Assembly (NCBI RefSeq): GCF_004343035.1
Contig: NZ_SMCQ01000001.1
Location: 62,001-126,000 of the forward strand
Origin: Longibaculum muris
Lineage (GTDB): Bacteria > Bacillota_I > Bacilli_A > Erysipelotrichales > Coprobacillaceae
Reading direction: 5' to 3'
Length of the DNA: 64,000 nt
The translations under genes were made by a program, and so were the position numbers. Below, piece by piece: positions 18,742-28,227 of the stretch. Numbering within the stretch: the first letter of the stretch is position 1; each line of letters opens with the position of its first letter. The notes under the pieces were generated by a model. That model searched no databases. It saw nothing but the letters and a program-made list of their open reading frames with translations, and was not told the origin of the DNA.

Positions 18742-19963
18742 TGGAAAAAGAAAGATTATCAAAAAACCAGAGTTATTAGCACCAGCCGGTAATTTAGAAA
18801 AATTAAAGACAGCAATTATGTATGGGGCTGATGCTGTTTTTGTGGGTGGTAAAGAGTTTTCTTTACGTTCACAAGCGTCTAATTTCTCTATCGAAGATAT
18901 CAAAGAAGGCGTTATTTTTGCCAAAAAATATGGTGCTCATATCCATGTTACATGTAATATTATTTTACATCAGGACAATCTAAAAGGAATTGAAGAATAT
19001 TTACAGACTTTAGATGATATTGGAGTCACTGCTATTATTGTGGCGGATCCTTATATTATGAAGATTGCTAAGGATATGGATTTAAATTTAGAAGTGCATG
19101 TTTCTACACAACTATCAACTTTAAACTTAAAAGCGATTGAATTTTATCAAAAGATGGGAATGGATAGGGTTGTTTTAGGACGTGAAGTGACTTATGAAGA
19201 TTTAAAGACAATTATGGAATATGCGCCAGTTGATGTTGAATATTTTATTCATGGCGCAATGTGTATTCATTATTCAGGAAGATGTATGTTATCAAATTAT
19301 TTAAGTCGACGTGATGCAAATCGTGGTGGATGTTCACAATCTTGTCGTTGGTATTATGATTTATATGATGATGGTAATTTAGTGAATCAAGAAGATGATA
19401 TGCCTTTTAGTATGTCTAGTAAAGATATGTCATTGATTGATCATATTGGTGAATTGATTGAACTTGGGGTTGATTCGTTTAAGATAGAAGGGCGTATGAA
19501 ATCATTGCATTATATTGCGACAGTTGTTTCTACATATCGTAAATTGATTGATACTTATTGTGAGGATCCTGATCATTTTATACAAGATGAAAGTTATCGT
19601 CAGGAATTATTAAAAGCGGCTAATCGTGCTTTGTGTCATGGTTTTTTCTATGAACATCCAGGTGTTGAGGAACAATTGTTCAATATGCGTGATGAACATC
19701 CGACTCAGGAATTTGTGATGCGCATTTTAGATTATGATCAAGAAAAGCATCTTGCTAAAATTGAACAACGAAATTACTTTAAAGTGGGAGATCAAATAGA
19801 AATTTTTTCACCACATCATCCTAACCTTTTCTTTACTGTCGAAAAACTTTATAATGAAGATAAAGAAGCAGTAGAAGTAGCTAATCATCCAATGGAAATT
19901 CTTTATGTTGAAATTAATGAAAATGTTTTAGCTAATGATATGGGAAGGAAGGTTATACGATGA
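18716..19963 (+). CDS. trhP2: tRNA hydroxylation protein TrhP2 (peptidase U32 family, YrrO type)
   Basis: 415 residues with the full U32 pattern: [27 protein letters not shown], the [19 protein letters not shown] signature, a [11 protein letters not shown] cysteine cluster (likely Fe-S ligands), [10 protein letters not shown] and [10 protein letters not shown]. It also has the C-terminal beta-barrel domain. It works with TrhP1 to make 5-hydroxyuridine at tRNA position 34. GAGGAAG lies before the ATG, inside the end of trhP1, and the udk start overlaps its stop. Confidence 0.93.
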   Translation: MRNVSQIVNGKRKIIKKPELLAPAGNLEKLKTAIMYGADAVFVGGKEFSLRSQASNFSIEDIKEGVIFAKKYGAHIHVTCNIILHQDNLKGIEEYLQTLDDIGVTAIIVADPYIMKIAKDMDLNLEVHVSTQLSTLNLKAIEFYQKMGMDRVVLGREVTYEDLKTIMEYAPVDVEYFIHGAMCIHYSGRCMLSNYLSRRDANRGGCSQSCRWYYDLYDDGNLVNQEDDMPFSMSSKDMSLIDHIGELIELGVDSFKIEGRMKSLHYIATVVSTYRKLIDTYCEDPDHFIQDESYRQELLKAANRALCHGFFYEHPGVEEQLFNMRDEHPTQEFVMRILDYDQEKHLAKIEQRNYFKVGDQIEIFSPHHPNLFFTVEKLYNEDKEAVEVANHPMEILYVEINENVLANDMGRKVIR

Positions 19964-20583
19964 AAGAAGCAATTATTATTGGTATTGCTGGTGGAAGTGC
20001 ATCGGGAAAGACTTCAATCGCAATGCAGTTATATGATTATTTTAAAGGAAATCATAAAGTTAAGATTATTAAACAGGATGATTATTATAAAGATCAAAGT
20101 CATTTAACTTTTGAAGAAAGAGTTAAGACGAATTATGATCATCCTTTAGCTTTTGATACCGATTTATTAGTTGATCATTTAAAGAAGTTAAAAAACAAAG
20201 AAACGATTGAAAAACCAACATATGATTATACCCTTCATACAAGAAGTGATATTACAGAAACGGTAGAGGGTAGGGATGTCATTATCTTGGAAGGAATCTT
20301 TGTATTGGCGGAAGAAAAAGTCAGAGCATTGTGTGATATATTGGTTTATGTTGATACAGCAAGTGATATTCGTTTTATAAGACGTTTAAAGCGAGATATT
20401 GAAGAACGTGGACGTAGTGTTGACTCTGTTTGTAATCAATATTTAAATACAGTTAGACCAATGCATGAGCAATTTATAGAACCTTCTAAGAAATATGCTC
20501 ATATTATTATTCCTGAGGGTGGAAGTAATCATGTAGCAGTAGATTTATTAATTACAAAAATAAAAAGTATTGTTGATGAGTAA
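19960..20583 (+). CDS. udk: Uridine kinase
   Basis: 207 residues, the standard length. The Walker A motif GGSASGKTS is near the N-terminus, followed by the DDYYKD substrate loop, [18 protein letters not shown] and [11 protein letters not shown] (lid). It phosphorylates uridine and cytidine in pyrimidine salvage. ATGA overlap with trhP2 marks it as the last gene of the mltG operon, as in Bacillus. Confidence 0.97.
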   Translation: MKEAIIIGIAGGSASGKTSIAMQLYDYFKGNHKVKIIKQDDYYKDQSHLTFEERVKTNYDHPLAFDTDLLVDHLKKLKNKETIEKPTYDYTLHTRSDITETVEGRDVIILEGIFVLAEEKVRALCDILVYVDTASDIRFIRRLKRDIEERGRSVDSVCNQYLNTVRPMHEQFIEPSKKYAHIIIPEGGSNHVAVDLLITKIKSIVDE

Positions 20584-20661
20584 TTCACAATAAAAATCAT
20601 TGATTAATGCTAGTAATTTTATTTCATTTATGTTATAGTATAGTTCGCGAGGTGGATAATT

Positions 20662-21147
20662 ATGGATCATGATGCAGTATTATTAACCCAAAGTGGGGTT
20701 GAAAAGTTAAAACAAGAAAAAGAACAATTAATTAACGTTGAAAGACCTAAGGTTATTGAAGAATTGCAATTAGCACGTTCTCAAGGTGACTTGTCTGAAA
20801 ACGCCGATTATGATGCTGCTAGAGATAAACAAGCTCATATCGAAGCAAGAATTAAAGAAATTGATCAAATGTTATTGCATGTGCAAATCATTGATGAATC
20901 TCAATTAGATAATACAATTGCTAAACCAGGAGCAACTGTGACAATCTTAGACTTATCAGAAGAAGGTGCTGAACCTGAAGCATATACAATCGTTGGTACT
21001 TTTGAAACTGATCCTTTAAATGGGAAAATTTCAAATGAATCACCATTAGCTAAAGCTATCTTAGATCATGGAGTTAATGAAATTGTATCTGTAGGGGTTG
21101 CTGAACCTTATGAAGTTAAGATTTTAAAGATTGAATATATTTCTTAA
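20662..21147 (+). CDS. greA: Transcription elongation factor GreA
   Basis: 161 residues. The N-terminal coiled coil (about 10-75) has LSENADYDAARDKQAH with the tip acidic residues, and the C-terminal FKBP-like domain has ISNESPLAKAI. It rescues backtracked RNA polymerase by stimulating transcript cleavage. GCGAGGTGG precedes the ATG and the gene has its own terminator. A TATAGT -10-like hexamer at 20634-20639 may mark its own promoter, though no good -35 is visible. Confidence 0.97.
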   Translation: MDHDAVLLTQSGVEKLKQEKEQLINVERPKVIEELQLARSQGDLSENADYDAARDKQAHIEARIKEIDQMLLHVQIIDESQLDNTIAKPGATVTILDLSEEGAEPEAYTIVGTFETDPLNGKISNESPLAKAILDHGVNEIVSVGVAEPYEVKILKIEYIS

Positions 21148-21175
21148 GATGATGGCAACATCATCTTTTTATATT
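21146..21175 (+). terminator. Rho-independent terminator of greA
   Basis: AGATGATG-GCAA-CATCATCT followed by TTTTATATTTTT. The stem starts at the stop codon. Confidence 0.88.
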
Positions 21176-21192
21176 TTTAGGGGGATAAAAAT

Positions 21193-21858
21193 ATGGATAA
21201 GAAAAAACAAATGTCTGATACAATGCGTTTAGGGGTGTTATTAGCAATTGCTGGTGGCTTTTTGGATGCTTATACTTATTTATGCCGAGGTGGGGTTTTT
21301 GCTAATGCTCAAACAGGTAATATGGTTTTATTTGGGATTCAGCTCGTTAGTGGAGAATTTATAAAAGCTTTGTATTATTTTTTGCCTATTCTATCATTCT
21401 TTGTAGGAATTATTGTAGCTGAAGCTATTAAACATCATTTTTGTGATCATCCAAAATTTCATTGGCGACAAATTGTTTTATTGATAGAAGTTTTTGCTTT
21501 AGTCATTGTTGCTTTTATACCACAAGGACAATTGGATATGTTATGTAATATCATGATATCATTTGTTTGTTCTTTACAAGTGGAAAGTTTTAGAAAATTT
21601 CATGGAATGCCTTATGCATCAACTATGTGTACAGGAAATTTAAGAAGTGCAACTGAACATCTTTATAATTATCGTATGACTAAAGATAAAAAGACTCTCA
21701 CAAAGAGCCTTCAATACTATATCATTATTGCTTTCTTTATTGGTGGTGGAGCATTAGGGGTTCTTTTCACCCATAGTATTTCGATACAAGCTATCTTATT
21801 ACCAGCACTTCTTTTATTTATTTGTTTTATATTTATGTTTATTGAACAAGCTGGATAG
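21193..21858 (+). CDS. DUF1275 (YoaK-like) membrane protein
   Basis: 221 residues with about six membrane helices. It carries the DUF1275 pattern: AIAGGFLDAYTYLCRGGVFANAQTGN at the start and MCTGNLRSATEH in the second half. The function of the family is not established. AGGGGG precedes the ATG and the gene stands alone between two terminators. Confidence 0.9.
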   Translation: MDKKKQMSDTMRLGVLLAIAGGFLDAYTYLCRGGVFANAQTGNMVLFGIQLVSGEFIKALYYFLPILSFFVGIIVAEAIKHHFCDHPKFHWRQIVLLIEVFALVIVAFIPQGQLDMLCNIMISFVCSLQVESFRKFHGMPYASTMCTGNLRSATEHLYNYRMTKDKKTLTKSLQYYIIIAFFIGGGALGVLFTHSISIQAILLPALLLFICFIFMFIEQAG

Positions 21859-21876
21859 CTTGTTTTTATTTTCTTG
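21845..21876. terminator. Bidirectional terminator
   Basis: AACAAGCT-GGAT-AGCTTGTT followed by TTTATTTTC. It overlaps the end of the DUF1275 gene and faces the convergent small membrane gene. Confidence 0.75.
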
Positions 21877-22213
21877 TTTTTAATTCTTTAAATAAACCAA
21901 TAGCCATAAATAATAATGATTTTAAGAAAAGATGTAAATAATTAATATTTCCTAAATGCATCAATAAACTTAAAAGAAAATAAATTAAGGTAAAACATAA
22001 ACAATGAGATAATCTTTTTTGTGTAATAGATGAGGTAAAATAAAGTGCTGCAAGGATTAATAAAGCATAAGAAATGATTTGAATAGTCACATTCATAACA
22101 AGTGAATTTGTTTGCATAAAATAAGAGAGTATGGCAAGAATAAAAGAAATCACAACAAAGGGAATAAGAAATAATAATATAGTATTAATATAAGTACGTA
22201 TTGTTTTTTTCAT
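21866..22213 (-). CDS. Small four-helix membrane protein, unknown function
   Basis: 115 residues starting MKKTIRTYIN, with four hydrophobic segments (about 10-32, 41-61, 69-88, 90-108) and a basic ending KELKTRK. The length and layout recall the TIGR04086/YrzE family of Firmicute membrane proteins, but no diagnostic motif is visible. AAGGAGG seven bases upstream fixes this start over longer upstream possibilities that would run into the divergent gene. It is divergent from the DUF421 gene. Confidence 0.7.
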   Translation of the reverse strand: MKKTIRTYINTILLFLIPFVVISFILAILSYFMQTNSLVMNVTIQIISYALLILAALYFTSSITQKRLSHCLCFTLIYFLLSLLMHLGNINYLHLFLKSLLFMAIGLFKELKTRK

Positions 22214-22253
22214 AGGTTCCTCCTTGTATATTATATGAAAAGGAGTTTGTTTT

Positions 22254-22886
22254 ATGAAATATGTAGAAATATTTATTGAATGTGTTGCCACATATTTTTA
22301 TTTGGTTTTTTTATTAAGATATCTTGGTAAAAAAGAAATGGGTAAATTAAGTGTATCAGACTTAATTGTTTTTTTATTAATTAGTGAATTAATGACAATA
22401 TCTATTGGTGATGATAATGTTAATTTCTTTCATGGAGCCTTAGCAGCGCTTGTCATAATTATTTTAGATAAATTGTGTTCATATGCTGCCTTGAAATTTA
22501 AACCAGTGAAAAAGGTTTTAGAAGGGCATCCTACATTTATTGTTAATAAGGGGAAATTAGATCAAAAGAAGATGGAAGCATTGAATTACTCAGTTGATGA
22601 TTTATGTCATCATTTAAGATCACAGGGAATTGGTTCTTTATCAGAAGTGGAATTTGCTATTCTTGAAACTGATGGACAATTATCGGTTATTGAAAGTCAA
22701 AAGAATCAAGTGGAAATGCCTGAATCATTGATTATTGATGGAGAAATCAATAGTGAAATCTTAAAGATGATGGGAAAGAATGAAGATTGGTTAAAAAAGA
22801 AATTACGTCAACATGGAGTCGATGACTATCATGATGTCTTTTATTGTATTTTAGAAAAAGAAAGATTATTTTTTATAAAAAAATAG
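22254..22886 (+). CDS. DUF421 (YetF/YcaP-like) membrane protein
   Basis: 210 residues. Three N-terminal membrane helices hold the conserved LRYLGKKEMGKLSVSDLIVFLLISE, then a cytoplasmic alpha/beta domain has LEGHPTFIVNKGKL, LRSQGI and EVEFAILETDGQLSV. In Bacillus, YetF-type proteins sit in spore or cell membranes; the biochemical role is unknown. AAAAGGAG precedes the ATG. The stop codon is built into a terminator palindrome shared with the convergent ABC operon. Confidence 0.92.
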   Translation: MKYVEIFIECVATYFYLVFLLRYLGKKEMGKLSVSDLIVFLLISELMTISIGDDNVNFFHGALAALVIIILDKLCSYAALKFKPVKKVLEGHPTFIVNKGKLDQKKMEALNYSVDDLCHHLRSQGIGSLSEVEFAILETDGQLSVIESQKNQVEMPESLIIDGEINSEILKMMGKNEDWLKKKLRQHGVDDYHDVFYCILEKERLFFIKK

Positions 22887-22903
22887 GCTAGATATCTAGC
22901 CTA
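22884..22903. terminator. Perfect 20-bp palindrome terminator shared by convergent genes
   Basis: TAGGCTAGATATCTAGCCTA contains both stop codons. On the minus strand it is followed by seven Ts, giving a clear terminator for the ABC operon. Confidence 0.8.
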
Positions 22904-23690
22904 ATAACATTCTATCATTAACAAATTCTTCACCTGTGGCTTCTTCAAATTTCTTTAATAAATCAGCAACAGTTAATTTCTTCTTTTCTTCACCTTTGAC
23001 ATCATAGATGATATGACCATCATACATCATAATTAAACGATTTCCAATATCAATCGCATCTTTCATATTATGTGTGACCATCATCGCTGTTAGATTTTGT
23101 TTTGCAACAATTTCATTGGTTAAGTTTAAAACTTTAGCACTGGTTGCGGGATCTAAAGCAGCTGTATGTTCATCTAATAACAGTAATTTTGGTTTTTGTA
23201 AGGTTGCCATTAAAAGAGTTAAAGCTTGTCTTTGACCACCAGAAAGAAGTCCGACTTTACTTGTTAAACGATCTTCTAAGTTTAATCCTAAAGTTTTGAC
23301 TAACTCATAATATTCTTTCTTTTCTTCTTTGCTGACACCCCAAGCTAAGCCACGATGTTTTCCACGTCTTTTTGCAAGGGCAAGATTTTCTAAGATTTGC
23401 ATATTGGCAGCAGTACCTAACATTGGATCTTGGAATAGTCGACCTATTTTTTTAGCTCTTTGATATTCTGGCTGTAAAGAGATATCTTCACCATCTAAAG
23501 TTATAATTCCACAATCAAGAGGATAAATCCCAGAAATCATATTCAATAAAGTTGATTTTCCAGCTCCATTTCCACCAATGATAGTCACAAAATCTCCTTC
23601 TGCTAATTCTAAATCAATTTCATGGAGAACTTTCTTTTCATTGACAGTTCCTAAATTAAAAGTTTTACTCACTTTTTCTAATTTAAGCAT
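22896..23690 (-). CDS. ABC transporter ATP-binding protein (TrpXYZ-type importer)
   Basis: 264 residues with Walker A GGNGAGKST, Q-loop, LLSGGQRQALTLLMA signature, LLLDEHTAALDP Walker B and switch His in VTHN. It energises import of the ligand caught by the lipoprotein encoded at 24627-25613. The start lies inside the end of the permease gene (8-base overlap). The operon is under T-box control. It belongs to the family known as TrpZ or YtxX-like, used for aromatic amino acids or unknown ligands. Confidence 0.93.
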   Translation of the reverse strand: MLKLEKVSKTFNLGTVNEKKVLHEIDLELAEGDFVTIIGGNGAGKSTLLNMISGIYPLDCGIITLDGEDISLQPEYQRAKKIGRLFQDPMLGTAANMQILENLALAKRRGKHRGLAWGVSKEEKKEYYELVKTLGLNLEDRLTSKVGLLSGGQRQALTLLMATLQKPKLLLLDEHTAALDPATSAKVLNLTNEIVAKQNLTAMMVTHNMKDAIDIGNRLIMMYDGHIIYDVKGEEKKKLTVADLLKKFEEATGEEFVNDRMLLG

Positions 23691-24615
23691 CTTTAGAAAT
23701 CTCCTTTCCCGTTAATTTTTTATACATCGCCACTTGTCTTTGTTTACTCATCATCATTGGAATAGTTAAAGCAATACCAACCAAAATAGCAGTTAAAACT
23801 TTTAAATCATCAGTATTTAGTCCCATCTGTAAAACCACAGCTACTATAATACGATAAATAATAGAACCAACTATAATAGAAGCAAGTCGTAAAGCAAAAC
23901 CACCTTTTTTACCAGAAAAAATAACTTCTCCAATAACAATAGAGGCGAGGGCAATAACGATTGCTCCAGTTCCAATACGTACATCAGTTGCTTGACCATA
24001 TAAAGCATAAAGTCCACCAGATAAACCAACAAGTCCATTACTAATCATTAAACCTAACAATTTCATTGTGTCAGTATTGATACCTAAAGATCTTGCCATT
24101 TGTTCATTATTTCCAGTTGCGCGAATAGATGATCCCATTTCTGTTCCAAAGAACCAATAAAGCAAAGCAATAAAAACAATAACAAATAATAAAGAAATAA
24201 TAAGGGCAATATAATATTTATTAATATCTAAAGCCATTGATAAATCAGTAAATAAAGTATTAGCTGTCGTTAAAGGTAAATTGGCACGACCACCCATAAT
24301 TCTTAAGTTAATTGAATATAAACCAATTTGAGTCAAGATTCCAGCTAAGATAGCTGGGATTTTGCATTTTGTATGCAATAATCCAGTAATCGCTCCAGCA
24401 ACAAAACCAGAAAGAATAGCAGCAATAATAGCCAGCAAAGGATGAATGCCATTTAAAACACAAACTGCACAAACTGCTCCACCAGTTGCAAAGCTACCAT
24501 CAACTGTTAAATCTGCAATATCTAATAAACGAAATGTAATATAGACCCCTAATGCTAGAAAGCCCCAAATTAAACCTAAATCAATAGCTCCTAGATACGT
24601 ATAAAATAAACCCAT
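23683..24615 (-). CDS. ABC transporter permease (TrpXYZ-type, BPD_transp_2)
   Basis: 310 residues with about nine membrane helices, of the LivH-like permease superfamily. DLTVDGSFATGGAV near residue 37 and IRATGNNEQMARSLGIN in the cytoplasmic coupling loop are conserved. AGGAG precedes the ATG. It lies between the binding protein (11-base gap) and the ATPase (overlap), so the three form one importer. Confidence 0.92.
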   Translation of the reverse strand: MGLFYTYLGAIDLGLIWGFLALGVYITFRLLDIADLTVDGSFATGGAVCAVCVLNGIHPLLAIIAAILSGFVAGAITGLLHTKCKIPAILAGILTQIGLYSINLRIMGGRANLPLTTANTLFTDLSMALDINKYYIALIISLLFVIVFIALLYWFFGTEMGSSIRATGNNEQMARSLGINTDTMKLLGLMISNGLVGLSGGLYALYGQATDVRIGTGAIVIALASIVIGEVIFSGKKGGFALRLASIIVGSIIYRIIVAVVLQMGLNTDDLKVLTAILVGIALTIPMMMSKQRQVAMYKKLTGKEISKDA

Positions 24616-24626
24616 TTTTCATTCTC

Positions 24627-25613
24627 CTATTCTATGAAAGTTGCTTTTGGGTGATCTTCTTTATTGATTGTAATACCACATTTTTTAGCAACTTTTAAAT
24701 TAATAACCATTGTACAATCTTCTGCTTTTAATTGAACGATAGGTGAGTCAGCTGCAGTCTTTTCTCCTTTTAAAATAGCAACAGCCTGATCCCCAGCTAA
24801 TTTCCCTAAATTTGTATAATTAATACCATATGTTGCAAATCCACCAGCTTTACACATTCCTTCTTCACCAACAATACAAGGAATTTTAGCTTGTGATGTA
24901 ATAGCTTCCACACTACTCATATAAGTTGCTAGTAAGTTATCTGTAGGAATATAAACAACATCAACCCCATCATTTACCACTTGTGAAGTGACTGCTTGAA
25001 TATCATTAGAATCAGAAACTTTATAAACTTTTGCTTCAAGTCCTTTATCTTTTGCAGCCTTTTGAGCAAGATTACCTTGGAAAATAGAATTATCTTCACT
25101 ACCATTATACATAATTGCGACTTTTTTAGCCTTTGGTAATAATTGTTTCATTAAATCAAATTGTTCTTGAATTGGAGTTAAGTCACTTGCTCCTGTCACA
25201 TTTCCACCAGGCTTTTCATTACTTTTCACTAAACCAGCACTTGCATAATCCGTAATGGCACATCCAATAATAGGAATATCTTTACTAGCTGCATAAGCTG
25301 CTTGTGCAGCAGGTGTTGCAATTGCATAGATTAAATCATTGCCATCATTGACTAATTTATCAGCAACTGTTGCACAGTTTGCCTGATCCCCAGCAACTTG
25401 ATAATCAATATTATCTTCTTTCACTCCAGCTTTAAGCAAAGCATCTTTAAAACCTTTATAAGAAGCATCTAATGCTTCGTGTTGCATTAATTGAATAACC
25501 CCAACCTTAGCTTTTGATAAATCCTTTGCTGTTTTTTCACTTGAAGAATTCCCCGTTCCACATCCTGTTAACATTAAACCTAATGCTAATAAACCAATTG
25601 TTAATTTTTTCAT
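24627..25613 (-). CDS. ABC transporter substrate-binding lipoprotein (PF04392 type)
   Basis: 328 residues. The signal peptide has lipobox LMLTGC, so it is anchored outside the membrane. A two-lobed periplasmic-binding fold follows, with VGVIQLMQHEALDASYKGF at the start of lobe 1 and GVDVVYIPTDNLLATYMSS in the middle. TrpX-like relatives bind tryptophan, but the leader here reads as tyrosine, so tyrosine is the better guess. The start MKKLT is chosen from GGGAGG upstream rather than an ATG 24 bases earlier. It is the first gene of the operon. Confidence 0.9.
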   Translation of the reverse strand: MKKLTIGLLALGLMLTGCGTGNSSSEKTAKDLSKAKVGVIQLMQHEALDASYKGFKDALLKAGVKEDNIDYQVAGDQANCATVADKLVNDGNDLIYAIATPAAQAAYAASKDIPIIGCAITDYASAGLVKSNEKPGGNVTGASDLTPIQEQFDLMKQLLPKAKKVAIMYNGSEDNSIFQGNLAQKAAKDKGLEAKVYKVSDSNDIQAVTSQVVNDGVDVVYIPTDNLLATYMSSVEAITSQAKIPCIVGEEGMCKAGGFATYGINYTNLGKLAGDQAVAILKGEKTAADSPIVQLKAEDCTMVINLKVAKKCGITINKEDHPKATFIE

Positions 25614-25642
25614 ATTTTTTTCCTCCCCATTCATCATAAAAA

Positions 25643-25893
25643 CAAAAAAACTCGCTCATAAGAGGGCGAGTTGACGCGGTACCACCTCAGTTTATTATAA
25701 CTTCACAGTTATAACCTTCATAAGTTAGAAACTTTCATAAATAACGTTATGACCCCGGTTATCCCTTATCAAGATAACAACTCCGTGGTGTATTCAAAAT
25801 TCCCCAGCGTATGATTTGCACCAACCATCATATCTCTTATGTCGCAAGAATTTTTACTCTGTCACATCTTAGCTTTTGTTTTTATTGAAGTAT
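25643..25893 (-). promoter_or_regulatory. T-box riboswitch, probably tyrosine specific
   Basis: Read on the minus strand, stem I has AGTA facing GAA and the GGTTGGTG element (about 25821-25830). The codon directly after GAA is TAC followed by A (25790-25792), i.e. tyrosine. The antiterminator T-box GAGGTGGTACCGCG is at 25675-25688. Its TGGT pairs with an ACCA end, which fits tRNA-Tyr (A73) and not bacterial tRNA-Trp (G73). The terminator AACTCGC / GCGAGTT with seven Ts is at 25643-25672. Confidence 0.9.
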
Positions 25894-25901
25894 ATGCCTT
25901 A

Positions 25902-25930
25902 ATCATAAAGGAATGCATTTTGTTTGTCAA
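25902..25930 (-). promoter_or_regulatory. Promoter of the T-box/ABC operon
   Basis: TTGACA and TATGAT on the minus strand with a 17-base spacer, immediately upstream of the T-box. The rest of the gap to 26019 is A+T-rich with nothing recognisable. Confidence 0.82.
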
Positions 25931-26018
25931 TAAAAAGATACAGAATAATTTTATTTTTTATATACAAATATCTAAATAAAACAAAAATAAATACAATAAT
26001 TTAACAAATTCATAAAAA

Positions 26019-26807
26019 TTAAGATAGCATAATATCCAATAACATCATGACTAAAAATCCAGCCATACAAGAAATGGCTCCAATATCAATTTGATTTTTA
26101 CATGATGCTTCAGGAATCATATCTTCAACACATACAAATAACATCGCTCCAGCTGCAAAACTTAATGCAAAAGGAAGAATATTATTAATCGCGGTGGCAA
26201 AGATATAACCAATAATCGCAGATGGAATTTCAATAATGCCAGAAAATTGACCATACATCATAGCTACAAATTTACTCTTACCATATTGATGCATCGGTAA
26301 AGAAATAGCCGTTCCTTCGGGAAAGTTTTGAATACCTATTCCAATTGATAAGATAAGAGCAGGAATGATATTGTGTTGGGCACAAGCAAAAGCAACTCCC
26401 ACAGCAAGACCTTCAGGGATATTGTGTAATGTCATTGCTAACATCAACAATTGATTTTGTGATAACTTCGATTGAACTCCTTCAATTTCATGAGACATCA
26501 TATGCTCATGCGGCAAGAAATGATCACAGAGGGTTAAAAATAAAACCCCACAGAAAAAACCAAAAGGAATAATCAATAAATACCATTTACTTAAACCATC
26601 TAATAAATCCATTGCTGGTAGAATCAAAGAAAAGAATGAGGCAGCAATCATAATTCCTGCACTACTTCCTAAAGCAATTGATATAAGATGCTGATTTTCT
26701 TTATTGGTAAAATAGACTAAAGCTGCTCCTAAAAAAGTTGAAAGCCAGTTAAAGATAATTGCTCCAACAAATATTAAAATAGGCATCTTTTCAAGTAAAG
26801 ATAACAT
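26019..26807 (-). CDS. ZIP family divalent metal transporter
   Basis: 262 residues with eight predicted membrane helices. The metal-site helices are clear: HNIPEGLAVGVAFA in helix 4 and NFPEGTAISLPM in helix 5. A His-containing loop (HFLPHEHMMSHE) lies between helices 3 and 4. It would import zinc or another divalent metal. AAAGAGGTG precedes the ATG. The gene is monocistronic and follows the TPR gene in the same direction after a terminator. Confidence 0.9.
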   Translation of the reverse strand: MLSLLEKMPILIFVGAIIFNWLSTFLGAALVYFTNKENQHLISIALGSSAGIMIAASFFSLILPAMDLLDGLSKWYLLIIPFGFFCGVLFLTLCDHFLPHEHMMSHEIEGVQSKLSQNQLLMLAMTLHNIPEGLAVGVAFACAQHNIIPALILSIGIGIQNFPEGTAISLPMHQYGKSKFVAMMYGQFSGIIEIPSAIIGYIFATAINNILPFALSFAAGAMLFVCVEDMIPEASCKNQIDIGAISCMAGFLVMMLLDIMLS

Positions 26808-26852
26808 ATTTTCACCTCTTTATAAGCTATGCTTAAATCAATGAGAAGTGAT

Positions 26853-26877
26853 AAAAAAAGCTGTGAAATCACAGCTT
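26853..26877 (-). terminator. Rho-independent terminator of the TPR gene
   Basis: On the minus strand, AAGCTGTGA / TCACAGCTT is followed by seven Ts. The stem overlaps the stop codon. Confidence 0.85.
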
Positions 26878-28123
26878 AATAGTTAATATCTTCATATAAA
26901 GTTTTTAATAAAATAGCTTTTGTTGTAGGACGTTGTTTTTTAGCATCAAAAGTTTTCATAACGCTATATTCTACAACATCTCTTTTTTCTACAACTTCAT
27001 CATAGATATAATCAGCTTGTCTAAAGAATAGATTATCATCATCATCTTGATAAATACTTCCAAATTCTTTATCCTTGTTGTAATAAACAACTTTACCTTC
27101 ATATCTTTCAATATAAGCATCTAAATTTTCCATTAATTGATTATAGAAACGATCATATAATGTACTACTATTCATATCCTTATATTCATCACTAATACTA
27201 GCTCCAGTTAAATCTTTACCCGTTTCTTCTTTAACCTTATAAACAAATGCATCAGCCATAGCAGCAACTTCACTGTTTTTACCTGCATGAGTCATTTCTA
27301 AGATTTTTTCATATAATGACAAATGTTGAACATTATATCCAGAAGTAAAGAACTTATAAACAAGATTTGTATAAGCTTCTTTTTCTTTACCAGTATTCAT
27401 ATAAAGATCATATAAAACTTCAAATGAATCAACATTAGGAATTCTATTTCCTAAAGATAAAAATTCATTTTCAGCTTCTTCATATCTCTTTAATTGAACT
27501 AAAGAAGAAGCACGATAATATTTAACCCAGTTTAAATTGTTATAATGCCATTTAATAGGTTGAGCAAAAGCATTGTTTGCATATTCAACACATTTTGCAT
27601 AATCACCTAATTCATATGAACATCTTACTTTTAAACGATACCATTTTTCTTTTTTAGATTCATATTCTTTACCTGCATTATTGATAAATGGATCAACACT
27701 TAAAGTTTGAACATCTAATTTATCTAATAAATCAGAAATTTTTTTGTAATCAACAGGTTTTTTATTCATAATATATTTCATTGCTTTGTTGATTGTTGCT
27801 TCTAAAGGAGAATATTTCTCTTGTTTACATAAAGCCGCAATTTCATCAACGATAGAAAAGAATAAATCTTCTTTTTCACTGATTTGGTTTTCATCAATAT
27901 TAATGAATTTATTATAAAGGGCATAACCATAATGATTAATAAAACCAGTTAATCCTTCACCAACTTGTAAGAAAGTTCTTCCAACTTCAATTGCCTCATC
28001 GTTGCGTCCTTGATTTTTTAATTCTCTTACATAATCCATAGCTTGAAAATCATTAAACGAGCTAGGATCTTCTTCAAAACGTTTATCATAATTTGTTAAA
28101 TCTTTTGGTTCACGTTTTTCCAC
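26876..28123 (-). CDS. TPR-repeat protein with C-terminal cold-shock-like domain
   Basis: 415 residues, GTG start behind AGGTG. Residues about 30-320 are helical with TPR-like pairs (EEAENEFLSLG, YAKCVEYANNAF). The last ~65 residues (about 345-412) read GKVVYYNKDKEFGSIY...DNLFFRQADY...KRDVVEYSVM...KAILLK. This follows the cold-shock/OB pattern strand by strand, with aromatic residues where RNA-binding ones sit. It suggests a cytoplasmic protein joining protein-protein and RNA contacts. I do not recognise a named family. A cre-like site lies upstream. Confidence 0.75.
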   Translation of the reverse strand: MEKREPKDLTNYDKRFEEDPSSFNDFQAMDYVRELKNQGRNDEAIEVGRTFLQVGEGLTGFINHYGYALYNKFINIDENQISEKEDLFFSIVDEIAALCKQEKYSPLEATINKAMKYIMNKKPVDYKKISDLLDKLDVQTLSVDPFINNAGKEYESKKEKWYRLKVRCSYELGDYAKCVEYANNAFAQPIKWHYNNLNWVKYYRASSLVQLKRYEEAENEFLSLGNRIPNVDSFEVLYDLYMNTGKEKEAYTNLVYKFFTSGYNVQHLSLYEKILEMTHAGKNSEVAAMADAFVYKVKEETGKDLTGASISDEYKDMNSSTLYDRFYNQLMENLDAYIERYEGKVVYYNKDKEFGSIYQDDDDNLFFRQADYIYDEVVEKRDVVEYSVMKTFDAKKQRPTTKAILLKTLYEDINY

Positions 28124-28188
28124 GATTCATCACCTCGACTATTATTATATCAATTCTAAGACTCCTTGTGAAGAAAAAATAAAAGTTT

Positions 28189-28202
28189 TGAAAACGCTAT
28201 CC
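28189..28202. promoter_or_regulatory. cre-like (CcpA) site
   Basis: TGAAAACGCTATCC fits the cre pattern TGWAARCGYTWNCW except for the last base. It lies between the RpiR gene end and the TPR gene start, about 65 bases upstream of the latter. Confidence 0.4.
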
Positions 28203-28227
28203 CGATTTCTTTGATTTATTTTCACTT

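Noticed and set aside
17809-19963. U32 genes as secreted collagenase-type proteases
   Set aside because: No signal peptides; gene order trmR-trhP1-trhP2-udk-greA and the cysteine cluster match the tRNA hydroxylation proteins.
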